Position numbers and translations under genes: made by a program. Below are positions 1 to 12,901 of a DNA stretch of 64,000 bases, in pieces; position 1 is the first letter of the stretch; each line of letters starts with the position of its first letter. The notes beneath the pieces were generated by a model that was given only the letters and a program-made list of their open reading frames with translations, did no database searches and was not told the DNA's origin. The stretch comes from Phlebopus portentosus (taxonomy: Eukaryota; Basidiomycota; Agaricomycetes; Boletales; Boletinellaceae): the NCBI GenBank assembly GCA_037892935.1, contig JAYXKI010000016.1:1288902-1352901 (forward strand), written 5' to 3'.

Positions 1-440
1 TCTTCTCTCGATTTCATGCCTTCTTTCCTTCTTCGCCTCCGTCGAGTCTGCAGTGCAGGTTCACACCTCGTAATATAATTTATATATCAATCCCACGTCC
101 GCCAGTCAAGTCATCACGTAGACAGCACGGACTGTAGCAACCGGGTCGATTCGGGTGTCGGCTGATACAGTGTCATCTTGCCAGGCACTGCCGACTTGCC
201 TTTCGGCGAGCCTTCAATAAGAATTGTCACTGGCCCGACCTTCCGTTCTTTCTCTCGCAAGCGGGGTATTTATCTTTCGCGGATTGGGGTTTTCTTGCCT
301 ACTGACAGTAAAAGATAATCTGCTGCTTACGCGCCTTCTTCCACTCCACTATTGTATTTGTTTTCTTTTTGTTCCTCCAACCCTTCCATTGTTTCTATTC
401 TGTCATTCTATCTTCCACTTACACGTAAACGAGATCCACG
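1..440 (+). promoter_or_regulatory. upstream region of the FAD monooxygenase
   Basis: No gene is visible. The stretch before the start codon at 441 is pyrimidine-rich (long CT runs at about 340-425), which is common just upstream of start codons in filamentous fungi. An 83-codon open frame at 224-475 overlaps the real start in another frame and has no recognisable content. Confidence 0.4.
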
Positions 441-2190
441 ATGAACGGACATACGCCTTACGCAAACGGGCTTAGCCATATCAATGGCAAGGCAACGAAC
501 CGGTCCTGCATGAACGGCACACGAGTCCCATCAACACAGCTCGACATCATTGTCATTGGAGGAGGGATCGGTGGGCTAGCGGCAGCGCTCTGCCTAGCTT
601 TGGCGGGGCATAATGTCAGCGTCTTCGAGGCAGCACGCAAGTTGAGGGAGGTTGGGGCTGGCCTTCAGGTTTCTCCAAACGTCACGCGACTGATGACACG
701 CTGGGGGATGGCTGATCGTATGCGCAATGTCGGCGTTGAGCCTCAAGCACTTGTGTTCCGCAGATATGTGGACGGTTCGATCGTCGGGCGCACACTGTGG
801 GGAGCCGTCATCTCGGACGAGTTTGGCGCACCTTATTACCACATGCATCGGTCAGACCTTCAGCGCATCCTTTTGGAGAGAGCCCAGGAATGCCCAAACG
901 TCTCCTTTCGCGTGAACTCGCGAGTGCGCTCGATTGATCCCCATCCTGACAATCAAGGAAAGGTTGCTATAGCTCTGGTTGACGGAGAAATTTTTGAGGC
1001 GGATCTCATCATTGGTGCGGACGGTGTACATAGTTTGTCGAGGCAGATTGTTTGCGGGCGGGCGATCCTGGCTCAGCATACAGGCGATGCTGCTTATCGA
1101 ACTGTGATACCCACGGAACGAATGATGGAGGACGAGGAACTGAGGGCGTTAGTTGAAAACCCTGAGCTGACAACATGGATGGGTCCAGGAAGGCACATTA
1201 TGGGGTACTGTATAGTAAGTGCATCTTCTTTCTGGAAATCTACTTAAATCATTCATACATGCAACAGAGCGCGAAGAAGGGTTATAATCTAGTAATGTTT
1301 TTTCCGGACCGTGGCTCAGAGGAGTCGTACACTGCCGAGGGGGACGTGGAGGAGATGCGCAAAGATTTTGCAGATTTTGAACCACGGTAAATGTGTATGC
1401 GTTTCTCCCCCACATTTAAAGTACTTATTCTACTGTGTTCAGTGTACGAAAGCTACTGCAACTTGTTGACCGTACTTTGATGTGGCGTCTGGACGGTCGA
1501 GAGCCCCTTCAAACGTGGTTACACTCAGCAGGGAGACTCGTTCTCCTCGGTGACGCTTGCCACCCCATGTTACCTTACCGCGCACAGGGAGCAGCGATGG
1601 CCATCGAGGACGCGGCCGTCTTGGGAAACCTCCTCTCTCGACTAGGGCCGCCCCATGTTGCCGGAAAGCATCTCGTTATGCTACTCAAGGCGTACGAGAA
1701 ACTACGGCTTCGTCGTACTGCGGAGACCCAGGAAACAAGTGCGTTGAATAAATACACTTTCCATCTGGACGATGGTCCGGAACAAGAGGCCCGCGATGCT
1801 AGTATGCGGCGGGCGATGCTGGCTGAAGAGAGGGCTGAAGCTACTGAGACCGCTTCCACATCAGCTTCACCAACGCCGACTTCTGATGTCAGGAGCGCAG
1901 GGAGTGGAGGGAGTGGCGGGTTTCCTCGGGCGCGGAACGCCGAAAACGCCAATCAGTGGGCGGACAGGAAGAAAAATCAAACCCAATATGGTTATGATGC
2001 TGATGCTGAAGTGGAAAGGTGGTGGATCGTTGAGGGGGAGAAGCAACTCCGACGATTGCTTGGTGCGGACGATATCTCTCCCGATACGTCTACACTTTCG
2101 AGCACTGTATCGAAGAAGACGGTAATTGGGAAGAGGAGCTTCTGGAGGAAGCTACTAGGGAAGAAGGACAATGCTATTCTACGCGTTTAG
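441..2190 (+). CDS. FAD-dependent monooxygenase (salicylate hydroxylase-like)
   Basis: Three exons (441-1214, 1268-1386, 1443-2190) join in frame to 546 residues. The protein has a Rossmann FAD-binding motif (VIGGGIGGLAAA, residues ~34-45), the second nucleotide motif DLIIGADGVHS (~residue 190) and the ribityl/FAD motif GDACHPMLPYRAQGA in exon 3, which is the group A flavoprotein monooxygenase pattern. These enzymes use NAD(P)H and O2 to hydroxylate aromatic rings; the substrate cannot be read from sequence, so salicylate or hydroxybenzoate is only the family's usual assignment. The last ~150 residues are Ser/Thr/Gly-rich and longer than in typical members. No signal peptide is seen, so it is probably cytosolic. 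It stands alone, with no pathway genes beside it. Confidence 0.9.
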
Positions 2191-3936
2191 GATATACTCC
2201 TTTTATTAGAGTTCAACTGTGCAAGGAAGAATTGGGCGAAATCGGTGGGATGAGGGAAGCGGGAGGAAAGACGGAGCCGAGCATCGGAAAAACGTATGCA
2301 TGGCTAACATACTTCAGCCTACTCGATTTAGTCGGTGCAGAGGTGAATGGGATGTACTTAGCATCTCCAGTTCTCTTCATACGCTATGTATCTGACTTTA
2401 ATTGACTTTCTCGTTTCTTTGCCGAGACTCCCCTCCTGACGCTCAACACCTCTCCTTCCCGTCCTTCGCACACCCTTTACTCGTTTTCTGATTCCTTGCA
2501 TTTCCGTCCGGTAGGATAATATACTCACCGTTTCTACTTGGGTTCTTCTTTCTCCATCTGCTGGTACAGGAAGACGAAGCGCAATCTCTATTTATTTATA
2601 TTGCACCATTAGTTTCGAGTCGTGTTTCTTCGATCTTGCGAATACTTCTGAATAGCTATCCTTTTGGGAGCTCATTCTGCCCGCACCTTTACGTCTATCT
2701 TTGAAACAGGAGAGAAGTCGCTCCTGATGCCGGTATGAATACCCGACTAGCTGCAGGCGCTCCCGGAGTACCCGGACTCAAGTCTGTCGCATTCGCATTC
2801 CGGATTGATATTTATTACATAATCACCATATTTCTTTTTCACTCGCTTACATAATTGCCAAATTAAATGAAGGCACTCCTCTTGGCAGACCACTTAGATA
2901 GCGCAGCTTGCCATAATGAACCAACCTCGCCTCCTGACTGCGATCCTCAGGAAAACAGGAAAAACTGGACCTGCAAGTGCTCAATTAAATAAAACATCAT
3001 TAAATCACTATTGATCAAGATTACAAGTGCAAGTCACTCTCTCAATCTGTCTCTTTTAGGCGCTGCGATGAACGCGATGAACAAGCCTGAACATCCTGAA
3101 CAACTTCTCTTCGCGTAATTCAATCGCTTGGAATGAAATTAATGCGCCCATTTCATTTTTGTGGGGTCATGGGGTGTGAAGACACCACAAGGACTCTCAT
3201 CAGCAACTGGTCGTGTAAGGTTCACCAGATCTTCGACCCGCTTTCAAGGGTGTCTGGATTACTTTAAGAATGATTCTGGCGGTTCGCTGTATATTATTCC
3301 CGCTGGGATGGTTCAACCCTGAGGCTGGAAATACAAGGCACTACCTAAGAGGGCATCTGAGGCTGCTTCGTGGTACAAAAGTTTAGAAGATTCGAAGATG
3401 AAATGTCTCGCTTGCAATGCGATTCAGCCCGGCCCGATTTTTCTGATATCCCTAATAACGGTCGGCATAGATATTGAAATCTGTTTGAATTCGACGAATA
3501 GGACAAATATTGAAGAAAAAATGGACTGTTAAGCGGAATCCAATCTTACGGTGATCTTCACTTTCCTTTGCGTCCCGGCAAGTCTCCAATTGACAGTACG
3601 CGACGGGCGACTTGGGCGACTTGGGGACCCATTGTGAAGGAGGAAGCTTGGCCATGAGCTCTGTATGCGGATCAGAGAATAAAGTTATCAACATGAGGCG
3701 AAACGAAGGAAGAGCATACAAATAAGTATAGTATGCTGTGTGCGTTGTTCTGTATTGATGGCCCAGAACTGGCACTCGTCGTGGTCTACCGGCGTCGAGA
3801 CCGACTACTATATTCTATAACACTAACGCCATGTTTGCCTTCAGCCCCGCCCATCTTCTTCCTGACACGTCCCCGCATCCCGTCGCCTTTCCATTTCCCT
3901 CACTGGCATACCTGACCCCGACTCCGACTCGTAACG
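2191..3936. other. intergenic, no gene recognised
   Basis: About 1.75 kb between the monooxygenase and the phosphatase. Open frames are short and in no convincing family; a 107-codon minus frame at 3452-3775 has ordinary shadow composition. No tRNA or repeat was recognised. Confidence 0.5.
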
Positions 3937-4688
3937 ATGATTCGCGCCGACTCGTACTCGCCTGACGTGTGGGAAGCCATCTGCACGCCCATGCATGAGA
4001 TCCTCCCCGCGTCGCCTCACTCGGGCTCTGGCGCGCTTTTCCTAGGGTCATGGACTGCTGCTGTAGATACAGATCTACTCATGCGCCACGCCGTTCGTGC
4101 GATCGTTGAGTGCCACGACGCGCCGTGGGGCATTGCCGAGTCTTCGTCGCCTAATGGCACCACGTGTAGCTTCAGCAGCACAGCTGGACAAGCACACGCA
4201 TTCAATCGCCACCCAACCTCTCCTACTCTGATTGCGGGCCGTCCACATATCGCTCGATCCGTATCGTCATCCGGCGTTGCCCATCATCACCATACGAATG
4301 GAAGCGGAAGTGGAGTCAGACCAGGCGAGATGGGCCGGTTCAAAGTTGCCATCTCGGACAGTGCTGCCCCCGATCTACTGGCACCCCATTTGGACGGTGC
4401 GGTCCATTTCATCCGCGAACGATTAAATCGAGGCGAGAACGTGCTCGTCCATTGTCAGCAGGTGCTTGCGCGGTTCAAACGACCGTGTTCCTAACCCCTG
4501 GGACTTCGTGAAATTTGACTGATTAGATGATATCACAGGGCATTTCTCGTTCTCCGGCTATCGTCTGCGCCTACATCATGCGCGAGCGGTCACTGCCCTA
4601 CGACGCGGCCCTTCAGGTCGTCAAGTCCCGACGAAAATGCATCAAGCCCAACGCGGGATTTGAGAAGACGCTCAGGAACTGGAAGTAA
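3937..4688 (+). CDS. dual-specificity protein phosphatase
   Basis: Two exons (3937-4461, 4539-4688) give 224 residues. The active-site loop HCQQGISRS (the HCxxGxxRS signature of cysteine phosphatases) spans the intron: HCQQ ends exon 1 and GISRS opens exon 2. Behind it comes the usual helix AIVCAYIMRERSL and a C-terminal segment with Asn and Phe as in small DSPs. The N-terminal part begins with the strand ALFLGSWTAAVD, typical of the fold. A Ser/His/Gly-rich insertion at residues ~65-130 has no counterpart in compact DSPs. It should dephosphorylate phospho-Tyr/Ser/Thr on a signalling protein such as a MAP kinase, but the target is not knowable here. The phosphatase motif is complete, so it is likely active. 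Confidence 0.9.
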
Positions 4689-4936
4689 CCAAACGAATCC
4701 TGCAACTTTAGTGTACAATGCAATGGCCTTTCTATCCTAGTCCTGAATCGTGACTGATTTTGGTTTGATTCAAGTCGCTATCGATTTCATTCGCGATGTA
4801 TTTTTTTTTTTGCTCTGTCGGATCTGATACACGTGTACTATCTATATTCCCACACCTTCTACTTCCGTTTTCGTACCTAGATAAGATAAGAAATATATGG
4901 CAATTATCTAAGTCCTGGTCTTCTAATCCTGATCAA

Positions 4937-6598
4937 TCACCGCAAGTGCAGTTTACTCTTTTCCCAAACAGTTCCACTTTCAGCGTGAAGATTCTGTAGA
5001 CATTTCTTGTCAATAAACTCGTACGGAGAGATACTGGTAGGTACTCACTTCGGCAGGAATATGGAAACTAGTCAGTGCTTCCAGAACAACACGGCCTGAC
5101 CATTCTTCGAGCGCTGCGACTCGCAAGGGAGTGATGAAATCTTGTGAGCGTCGCTGGGCAAAAATCATCTGCACGGAAGCTGCGCGGATGCGTGGAGTAG
5201 TCGTTACAGTCGAGCCTGAGACTCCTGTCTTTGCAGATGCGTTATTGGAGGAAGTCGCGGCAGGAGGGTTCGAAGCAGTATTAAAGTCGTCTGAAGTTGG
5301 AGGGGGTGTGATGGATGGTGAGACAGGTAAGCTTGTCGGTGGGGCCGGAGGTGCTACGCTGTCGATCTGGACGTGACGCGGACGCCAGACAGATGCAAGG
5401 TGAAGGAGATGGAAAGTTTCCATCTAAGCATAAGAAGCGACATCAGCGTCAATCAAGGCTAGGATTGTATACAAGGACGAACCTCCAATGTTGCAAGACC
5501 AGGCACTTCCTTGATTAAGTCATCGATGAGCGTCTCATTATGGTCTGGGAAGGAAGTCTGTCTGCCCTGGGAGGAGTAGAAGCTGAAAGGTCGTAAGCGA
5601 GTGCCAAAGGACGTCAAGCAAATATTGAGGCTCGCCTGTCTGCACTCGCATTTACCGCATCGTCAGTTATGGTCGCAGGAGGATCGAGGGGTGTGGCGCT
5701 CCTGAGCTTGTTTGCTAGCTACAGGACCAATGAGACGATCGTCAGCATAGCGGGAATCAACTCTGGGCTCACAAATGATTGGAGTTGAGGATCTGCAGCG
5801 ACCTGAGATGTAAAAAAGACGAGTGAGAAGAATCGCAGATTTAGTCGAGACAAACGCACCGGCTTAGTGATTTGGTATGCAGGGCCATTAGTAGAATTTG
5901 CTGAATTCAGGAAGTTGTAGTCATAATTTCTTCGAACGACTACGGACGCAGTCGGGACAACCAGCGTCCCGACAGGATGGTCGGTCAAACCTCCACAGGA
6001 ACCGAGTCTAGACGTAATACAATAAACAACACAAGAAAACTTCCGTCAATAAAACAGCCTCTTCCCCGGATTTGCTAATGGAAAGTCGAAACGGTGGTAA
6101 ATCAGCTATTGAATTCGGGCGTACCTGACAATGACCAAATCTCCCTCGACGCATTCACGCACTTCGCGGACAAAGAAATCCATGTTGGGATAGCCCATGC
6201 CGATGCTCACGATACTGATGGGAACGCCGCGGAAACGGCCCGTAATGGTGAGAAAACCACGCTCTGAGGAGAGGCGGAAAACTGCCGGGACGGGTCTGTA
6301 GACGTCACCATGATGGTCGCTGTGCTCGCCCTGGTCGAGAAGGCGCGAAATTGTCTCCGCGCGCGAGGGAGCACCTACAGTCACCTGGATGAGGTGGTTT
6401 TAGTAGAAGAAAATTAAGACGTTTGGGGGTTGTAGTAGAACTAGCAATTCTATTCGCTACTTCGCCTTTGCGCACACCGAGATGGTATACTCTCCCATCG
6501 GCGGTCCTCGGGAAGTCTGAATGTTAGGATTATTGTACACGATGTGCCAATTGTGAGCGAGTTTTTTGCGTACTTGCGTTGGTAAAGGTTTCCTTCAT
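4937..6598 (-). CDS. uridine phosphorylase (purine/uridine phosphorylase superfamily)
   Basis: Nine exons read on the minus strand (6598-6574, 6516-6446, 6384-6125, 6007-5860, 5802-5773, 5718-5636, 5582-5483, 5423-5049, 4993-4937) give 382 residues with every phase closing. Family blocks are present: GRVYHLGVRKGEVANRI, VTVGAPSRAETIS, the long strand ending GYPNMDFFVREVRE, RLGSCGGLTDHPVGT, FYSSQGR and the terminal NLHAESGTVWE. The enzyme splits uridine with phosphate to uracil and ribose-1-phosphate in pyrimidine salvage. A Pro/Ser/Thr-rich insertion of about 60 residues sits in exon 8. Two introns use GC donors (at 6445 and 5635); both are needed to keep the conserved blocks in frame. The downstream end of the last exon is about 250 bp from the convergent phosphatase. 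Confidence 0.87.
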
Positions 6599-7940
6599 TA
6601 TCCGAGCCGAGGACGCGATGCAGAAGTACTTCCTTTGAATGCATCCAGTTGAGTAGATAAGTGCTCTGTGATCGACGCGCTTTATTCGGCAAGCGTCTAT
6701 CGAGCACGTGATGCCAGTGGCTTCTCAATTATAGCAGACTTCTGAGTCTGTCTCCACTACCCACAGACAGAGAATTGGAAGCATCATAGACTCGGTGTCT
6801 GTTTCATTTAGGTCGTCCTGAACTCAGAATCAGTGTTAGCGACTCGGTAGTGTCGGACAGAAACCGTTGCTCGTGCGAGCACGTTAGCAGGTGGCAACCA
6901 CCTTATCTTTGTTATGGAATCTTCAAATTTGATACTGAATATCGCGTCGACTCCGTGGCCAGTGGATTCATTGAACCCCGCTCTCACCCACTCTTCATTT
7001 GACCCGGATAGATTCGGAAGAACACGTCATGCTGGCTCATTGGTGCAAGCAGAGTCGCACGATAACTGACGAGCGCATCTTCATGCTTCTCGATTCGGTT
7101 AACGCAGCTTCAGATCTCGGCGGGCTGACAATTTAGAGCCAAAAGATTGGGATTATGCCCTCGGCTTGCATCCGGGCTCTGAGATCAACCAAGCCAAGGT
7201 TTGGGCCTCGGAAACTGGCCGATGATAGCGGTAACAATGAAAGAGCTCTACCTTTCGAGATAGACTCGAAAGTCTAGCTACTCGCAGTCCTTTCCTCTTT
7301 CTCCGTCGTCATTGTCAAGATATCGTCGCCATCGTTGCGGCTGGTAGTCAGGACGGTACTGCGTACTCTCGCGTGACATTGAGTGCCTGGGCAACTCAGA
7401 GTCTTCCTATTCCGAGCTCTTTGGGATCGCCGGTGGTTCTGAATTCGCGATTCGACGAAGGGGTGCCTATAGACTCGCACATAAGATATTCACGAGGCCA
7501 ACTGAAATGAAGTCGTCAAAGTCGTCGTCACACCTCTCTGGGTGTCCGTCCTCCTATAAATGTACGACGAGCGATCAAGAAAGGATACGATTCACTTTTC
7601 TTTCTTCCTTCGTCTGATTTTTCACACTCCCGCTGTACGTACCGGCATGAATCATTTCTCCGCGCTTTGACAATCATTAACAGCTTCCTCTACATCACAG
7701 CTTTGGCTCTCTTGGTTCTACCTTTCTTTCTTTCTGCCTATTCCTTAACGATTTCCTCGTGAGCTTTAAACCAGCCCCACCACATCCGCCGAGGACGCTC
7801 CGGCATTCCACTCCTTTCATCGGACACGATCATTTGTTGCGCGGTATGCATTATTCATCCTCCAGTGCTCTTAAATTGACCATCGAACCGACTTGACCTT
7901 GTTATGCAGACCTGTGGTGTTATGCCTCCTGTCGCTTTGA
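6599..7940. other. divergent intergenic region
   Basis: About 1.3 kb between the starts of the uridine phosphorylase (-) and the F-box-like gene (+), so it must hold both promoters. CT-rich tracts precede the start at 7941. A 68-codon minus frame at 7274-7480 has no recognisable content. No repeats or RNA genes were seen. Confidence 0.45.
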
Positions 7941-9219
7941 ATGGAACTTTCTCGCGAGGCATATCAACTTATTGTTCAACACGTCAATTCCAGGTCAGAC
8001 CTTTACGCTTTAACACTCACGTCTAGAGCCTTTCAGCGCACCGCGGAGAGAGCGCTTTATAATACGCTCGTTCTTAGCGATCCCTCCATAACAGTCAATA
8101 TCTGCCGCACTCTTTCTCATAATCCACACCTTGGAGCACTAGTTGACGCACTTACGATTCTTGCTTCTCCACACAAAGAGGATGGTTCCGATGATGATGA
8201 TGGAGCTGAACTCCCGGGGGAGTACTGGGTTCGCATAGCGTCTACACTTGCCCAGACCACTCGGCTCCGGCACCTCAACATACATGCCAGCGGAGAAACC
8301 GCCTTCGCATGGGTGCTGCGTGAGGCCAAATTCAAACTCGAATCCTTCTGTTGCGATTTGGCATGGGATGAAGACCTAGTCAATTTTCTTAATTTTCAGA
8401 ATCGGCTTCGCGATCTCTACCTATCAGATTTCCCTCCGCCATCTCCGAGCTCGATCCACGATGAAACATCCGGCGCTACGGAATCGTCGTCCTCAAATAA
8501 TCTGGCTATTCGCCCAGATGCCTTGCCGGCATTGTCAATCCTGGAGTGCAGCTTTATCGATGCAATCGCCGCGCTTGTACCTGGCCGACCTGTCACTCGC
8601 GTCAAAACGTGTTTTTCGCGAGAGGACGTTCCGGGAAAAACGGAAGAACTGCGTAAGCTTGCTGCGAGTCTACAGCGCTCATCAACGAGAGTCCGAAGTC
8701 TGGATCTTGCAGACGCATCATATACGGAGGATTTTTCCCTCGCAGTCCTCGGCACAATGCAACGGCACCTACCGGAACTTCGGTACTTTGGTACGCTCGT
8801 CCTTCCTGTGGGCCTTGAGGTACGTGTTCCTTGTCGATTTCCCTGTTTCTTTTATCCGCTGATTCGCCGATGTCGGTCTCTTCAATTATGCTTAACTATA
8901 ATTGGACCTTTCTTCTCTACCTTTCCTTTCGGTGTCGTCGATTCCTCTCGCGATCTACCAGCGTCTCCAATTCTTTGCGATGCTTATGCGCCTTCGCTCC
9001 TTGCATACGATCGAATTGGAGGTCTCCGAGTGGGATCCGGTGCCTACTCCTCAGGCAATGCGAGCGTTAGCCAGCGAATTACGATTATACTGTCCCTCCA
9101 TCAAATGTTTCGTTTTTGTTCAAGAGTTCGAGCGCACAGTTGTGCGTCTGGTCAATGCCCGTCTTACAGTCGACCCCGAAGCGAATATTGAGAATCTGTG
9201 GAGAGAAGACCGAAGCTAG
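7941..9219 (+). CDS. F-box-like protein with leucine-rich C-terminal part
   Basis: Two exons (7941-8819 and 8962-9219) give 378 residues. The N-terminus (LSREAYQLIVQHVNSRSDLY then RAFQRTAERALYNTLVL) is the divergent F-box pattern that is greatly expanded in mushrooms. The rest shows irregular leucine-rich segments (LRHLNIHAS, LRDLYLSDFP, LRYFGTLVLP, LRSLHTIELEVS), consistent with a substrate-binding repeat domain. F-box proteins link substrates to SCF ubiquitin ligases through Skp1; the substrate is unknown. An acidic run (GSDDDDGAE) at residue ~80 and a Ser-rich stretch at ~185 are loops. The intron is confirmed by the continuous LRR text on both sides. A WD or RNI-type fold could be argued instead for the C-terminal half. 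Confidence 0.78.
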
Positions 9220-10063
9220 CGTGGATAAAATTTGCTTCTTCTCCTTTCACCATACATTATTTTTAGACATGTGATTCTCTTTAGTGAAAAGCGGACGCTG
9301 TGGCGGTCCTAACTAGTTTTTGTTACTTTCCCGAACAGTATTCTCTTTTCTTATCTTAGTTCCGATTTTGTCTCTGTTCTCGCGACTTTTAGAGTTTGCG
9401 GTCTCTGTAGCCTTAAGCGCAAAGTTACCCTCATCTTTTGTATATTCTTCTTTGGATTCACTTCGACTTCATTCATGTTGTATCCGATAGTTCGGAGTAT
9501 TTACACCACTTCCGCGAACTACGATCTCGTTCTACCCTGTGTATCTATTTCTTCCGGTCGGCACTCATAATTCTCGGACATTTCTCTCTTCTAGTCTACC
9601 TACCTTCTTTCATAATAGGCTCATTTCATTAGTGCGAAAGGGAGCTTTGCGTGCTGGCTTAGTTATACGCAAGAAGACAAGGTCAAACGTCACGCATGAC
9701 GTTACGCGCTAATCCATCCACCGCTTGGAGTCAGCATCGGGATTGAAGGTCAGTGGAACTTCCAGGTGTGTTCTATCGGCAACGGCCACTGATCGAATTT
9801 CAGAGAAAACATAGCCAAGCATTTCGTTCAGCGTCTATTGGAATGACTGGCTTTCTCGTCATAACCTATCCCAATATTGCGACCGTGCTTCATGTATTGG
9901 CTCAGCGATGGAAAGAGCGACTCAGATGAGGAGGCAGGAGCGGAATATCTTCGATTTCTGCTATGATTGTCCAATGACGAAGTTGTGATGCAACTCCGCT
10001 CCGTTGCGAGATATAAACCTGTACGACAACCTTACTCTGGAAGAAAGACAGCAACTTATCACC
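9220..10063. other. intergenic, no gene recognised
   Basis: The 3' region of the F-box-like gene and spacer. T-rich short frames only; nothing recognisable. Confidence 0.45.
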
Positions 10064-10430
10064 ATGGAAATCAACTCACAGATCCTTTTGCTCGGTGCCA
10101 CAGGATATTTGGGAGGTTTGTAGATTGTACGTTGTTCAATGCAACCTTCGATTCTAACTCTTTCTGCAGGTTCCGATCTGGTTTCGCTGAAGAAATTCGA
10201 CCCTCAGGCTCAGTTCAAGACAATAGTGAAGTCTGAATCCCAGGCTAGCCCTGTCCGCGTTGACTTGAGATAACTTATGTGTACAGTATCATTTCTTCAA
10301 AATCTCCTCATGCTGCATGCAGCCTGCTCGCACGCTCGGATTAGGCTGCTGGGACCTGAAGTACACGACTTTTGTCGAGGAAGTGTTTGCCGAGCGGGTT
10401 GACTTGGCCGTGAAAGCTCTGAAGTATTAA
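10064..10430 (+). pseudogene. internally deleted NAD(P)-binding (NmrA/epimerase-like) gene
   Basis: The start at 10064 opens a Rossmann motif, ILLLGATGYLGG, split by an intron (10116-10169) and followed by DLVSLKKFDPQAQFKTIVKS, as expected for the first beta-alpha-beta unit of an NAD(P)-binding SDR/NmrA-like protein. The frame stops at 10271-10273 after only 51 residues. About 70 bp further, 10340-10430 can be read as a C-terminal piece (GLGCWDLKYTTFVEEVFAER then DLAVKALKY and a stop), which resembles the end of the same family. The middle, about 200 residues in intact relatives, is gone. I read this as a remnant after an internal deletion. Expression of the short frame is possible but its function is unlikely. 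Confidence 0.6.
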
Positions 10431-10759
10431 TTTGCCTTGACTAAACAGGCTCTTGCAGTTCTCTGCTCCGAATATCAACGCGCTATAGTAAAAGTGATAG
10501 AGTAGATGACTATTTAGAAACGAGGAATTAAAGTTTCAAGAAGAAGCGCCGCACTTCAGAACCTGTAATTATTACTGGACATTCATTCACGCCGGCTCAA
10601 AATATGGACTACTAAAATCGAACATTTCAAACATGTGTTCTGTCGATTTTATGGACAACACCTAGAAGTAACTTTCAATAGAAAATCAGACACTCGAAAT
10701 ACATTACATGTAAGTTGCTAACGTTCGCTAATAATGTTCAATCCATCTCAAAAAAATAC
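10431..10759. other. intergenic, AT-leaning
   Basis: The 3' spacer between the NAD(P)-binding remnant and the end of the minus-strand gene at 10760. Nothing recognised. Confidence 0.4.
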
Positions 10760-12239
10760 TCAGTGACTACGGTGTGAGAGCTTATCCTTCACTTTATGAA
10801 CCGCCTTCTTAACACGCCCTTCCTTCTTTCCATTCCCATTCCCGTTCGCTTCGAAACTGTCGTCGCTCGAGCTTATAGAAGCATTTCGATTAGATCCGCC
10901 GAACTTCTGTTCTCTGCTCGGGTCCTTCTCATCGTCTTCTTGTACACGAGGGTTAGATATCTCCGATTTCGGAGAGAGGGATGGTAGAGCGCCTTCTCCG
11001 CCCACAGGAGCTGTACCAGGAAGGCGAGCGCCGACTGCTGTACTACTCTTCACGTGCTCTTGACCAGGCGTCACGTTTACTTTCGGCTGGGAAGATTCTG
11101 GTTTATCCACTGCGCGAGGCGATTCATCCTTCAGCGGTGGTGTTGGTCCATCGTTCTCGAAACCGTACTGGCTTGGCTTCGCAAGGGAGCCATCATTTGA
11201 CTGTGAGTAGGAATCGTTGTCTTTTAACCCTGACTTCGTCGCAGTGGTACGTCCAGTGCCGCCATGCTCCCGTTTCTCAGTATGCGAGTCGCTAGATGAG
11301 GATACATTGGAGGTAGGCGGTGTTGGTAGAGCGTGCATTGCCACTGAAGTGTTTGCAGCATTAACAGGGGAAGTAGTGGATTTCGACGACGCTCCAGGGA
11401 CAGGTGCAGTTGATGTTGACGATGGAGATGTTATTGGAAGATCGGAAGTGGGGACGTTTGGCTTCGCTTGCGAAGTTGTGTCTACAACGACTGTTAGTTA
11501 CAGATCAATCATATTAAATTTAAAGCGGCACCTAAGGCATTTCCGAGATCCCTGTTATGTCCATCACCCGGTGGTGTACGATCACCAGTCATGCTTGGAG
11601 TGAAAGACCCAGTTCGTGTTGATGGAGGGATGACCGTCGTCGATGCATTATCGATACTTTCCAATTCAGAGCCAGGAGATTCGACGGATGCAGGTTTTAC
11701 ACCTGATGTCGAATCGATGTTCTTCTCGGGCTGAGACTTTGTCGTTCCTGCTGCTTTCAAAATAGAGTGAGCGATTTTACTTAATATTCATAGTGAGGAT
11801 GATACATACGTAACACGCTTCCGACTGCACCGACTACACTCTCAGGTAAGTAGGCTCTTGCAGTGTTAATGGCTCGCTGCACGCCAACGTATGGTATGTA
11901 GCCTTTCGCGGTTTCTTGAAATCCAGACGTTGACTTCGGTGGTGCTGCATCCGCAAGATGCGTTACAGCCGCACGAGGAGTGCGCTCCTCGGCTTGTGAC
12001 AACTTAGACTGCGAATGCGTTTGTAATCCGCCAGGAAATGCTCCAGGGAATTCAGCTCCTGGAGTTGAAGTTCCTGAAACCGGGCCGGAATCCTAAGAGG
12101 TGAAGGTGTTAATGACTCCATCTCTCAAGAGCCAGTCACTTACAGGGGATGCGTTTTGCCGTTGCAACGCGTTGGTAGTATCTGCTGCCCATTCATGTGC
12201 GGGGGTCGACACAGGCGGTTCAATATTGATCGATGCCAT
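10760..12239 (-). CDS. Ser/Thr/Pro-rich low-complexity protein of unknown function
   Basis: Four exons (12239-12144, 12092-11810, ~11750-11532, 11481-10760) close in phase to about 439 residues. One compact conserved-looking block exists, in exon 2: GFQETAKGYIPYVGVQRAIN followed by an amphipathic stretch ending AVGSVLR. Everything after it is rich in Ser, Thr, Pro and charged residues, with a very basic tail (KKEGRVKKAVHKVKDKLSH). It is probably intrinsically disordered; the basic end could bind membrane or nucleic acid, but that is only a guess. The exon 3 acceptor is ambiguous by 3 nt (one residue). It is divergent from the CsbD stress gene, with 660 bp between the two starts, so joint regulation is possible. 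I do not recognise the family. Confidence 0.7.
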
Positions 12240-12679
12240 TATTCACTCGTTTCTAGACGATGTTGTTTCTCAGACAGAGACGAATGGGAGACAACGTCCG
12301 ATGGAGAAAATGGAGTTATATGGACTAGCCCCAAATTTGTGGAGCTCGTGATGACTTCATCCACTTGATTCGCTCCCATCCAGGGACCCCCTTCTCCAAC
12401 TTCAATGTACGTATTTCCAACTAAAGGCCCAATCAGTTCCCGGTTTGCGCAAAGTCTGATATGACCTCGACATTTTCCTTTACGGTCTTTTAAGGTGTTT
12501 TGTTGATCGCCAACTCCATGTGGATACTCTTCGCAGAAAAATACAAAGCTATATTTAAGGAACAGTTAATAATTATGAACGCGATTGGCTTGATACCTTA
12601 CTAGATCCCGATTCAGTGGAACTTCTGGAAGAGGAAAGGAACGGAATTCTCTGGATCGTCTCACGTGCAGAAGGTCAAG

Positions 12680-12818
12680 TGACGTCAGTGTTCGTGACTG
12701 TATGCACCGCCACGAAATGCTCGATAGTGAAAGGAGGAGCAGAGACGACGGTGGAGGCATTGCGACGTCACTAATGACGCGTTTTCGATTTTCATGCTGC
12801 GTCCTTGCAGGGTATATA
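12680..12818 (+). promoter_or_regulatory. CRE-type sites and TATA box before the CsbD gene
   Basis: TGACGTCA at 12680-12687 is an exact ATF/CREB site, and GACGTCA recurs at 12764-12770. TATATAAA lies at 12813-12820, about 90 bp before the start codon at 12902. In fungi such bZIP sites often mark stress-induced genes, which fits the CsbD product. Binding itself is an inference. Confidence 0.5.
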
Positions 12819-12901
12819 AACGTCGTCGCGTGCCAACGATGTCTCACCAATTTTAGCACTCGCCACTTGAACAACAAAATCCAATCACATTTATAATCAT
12901 C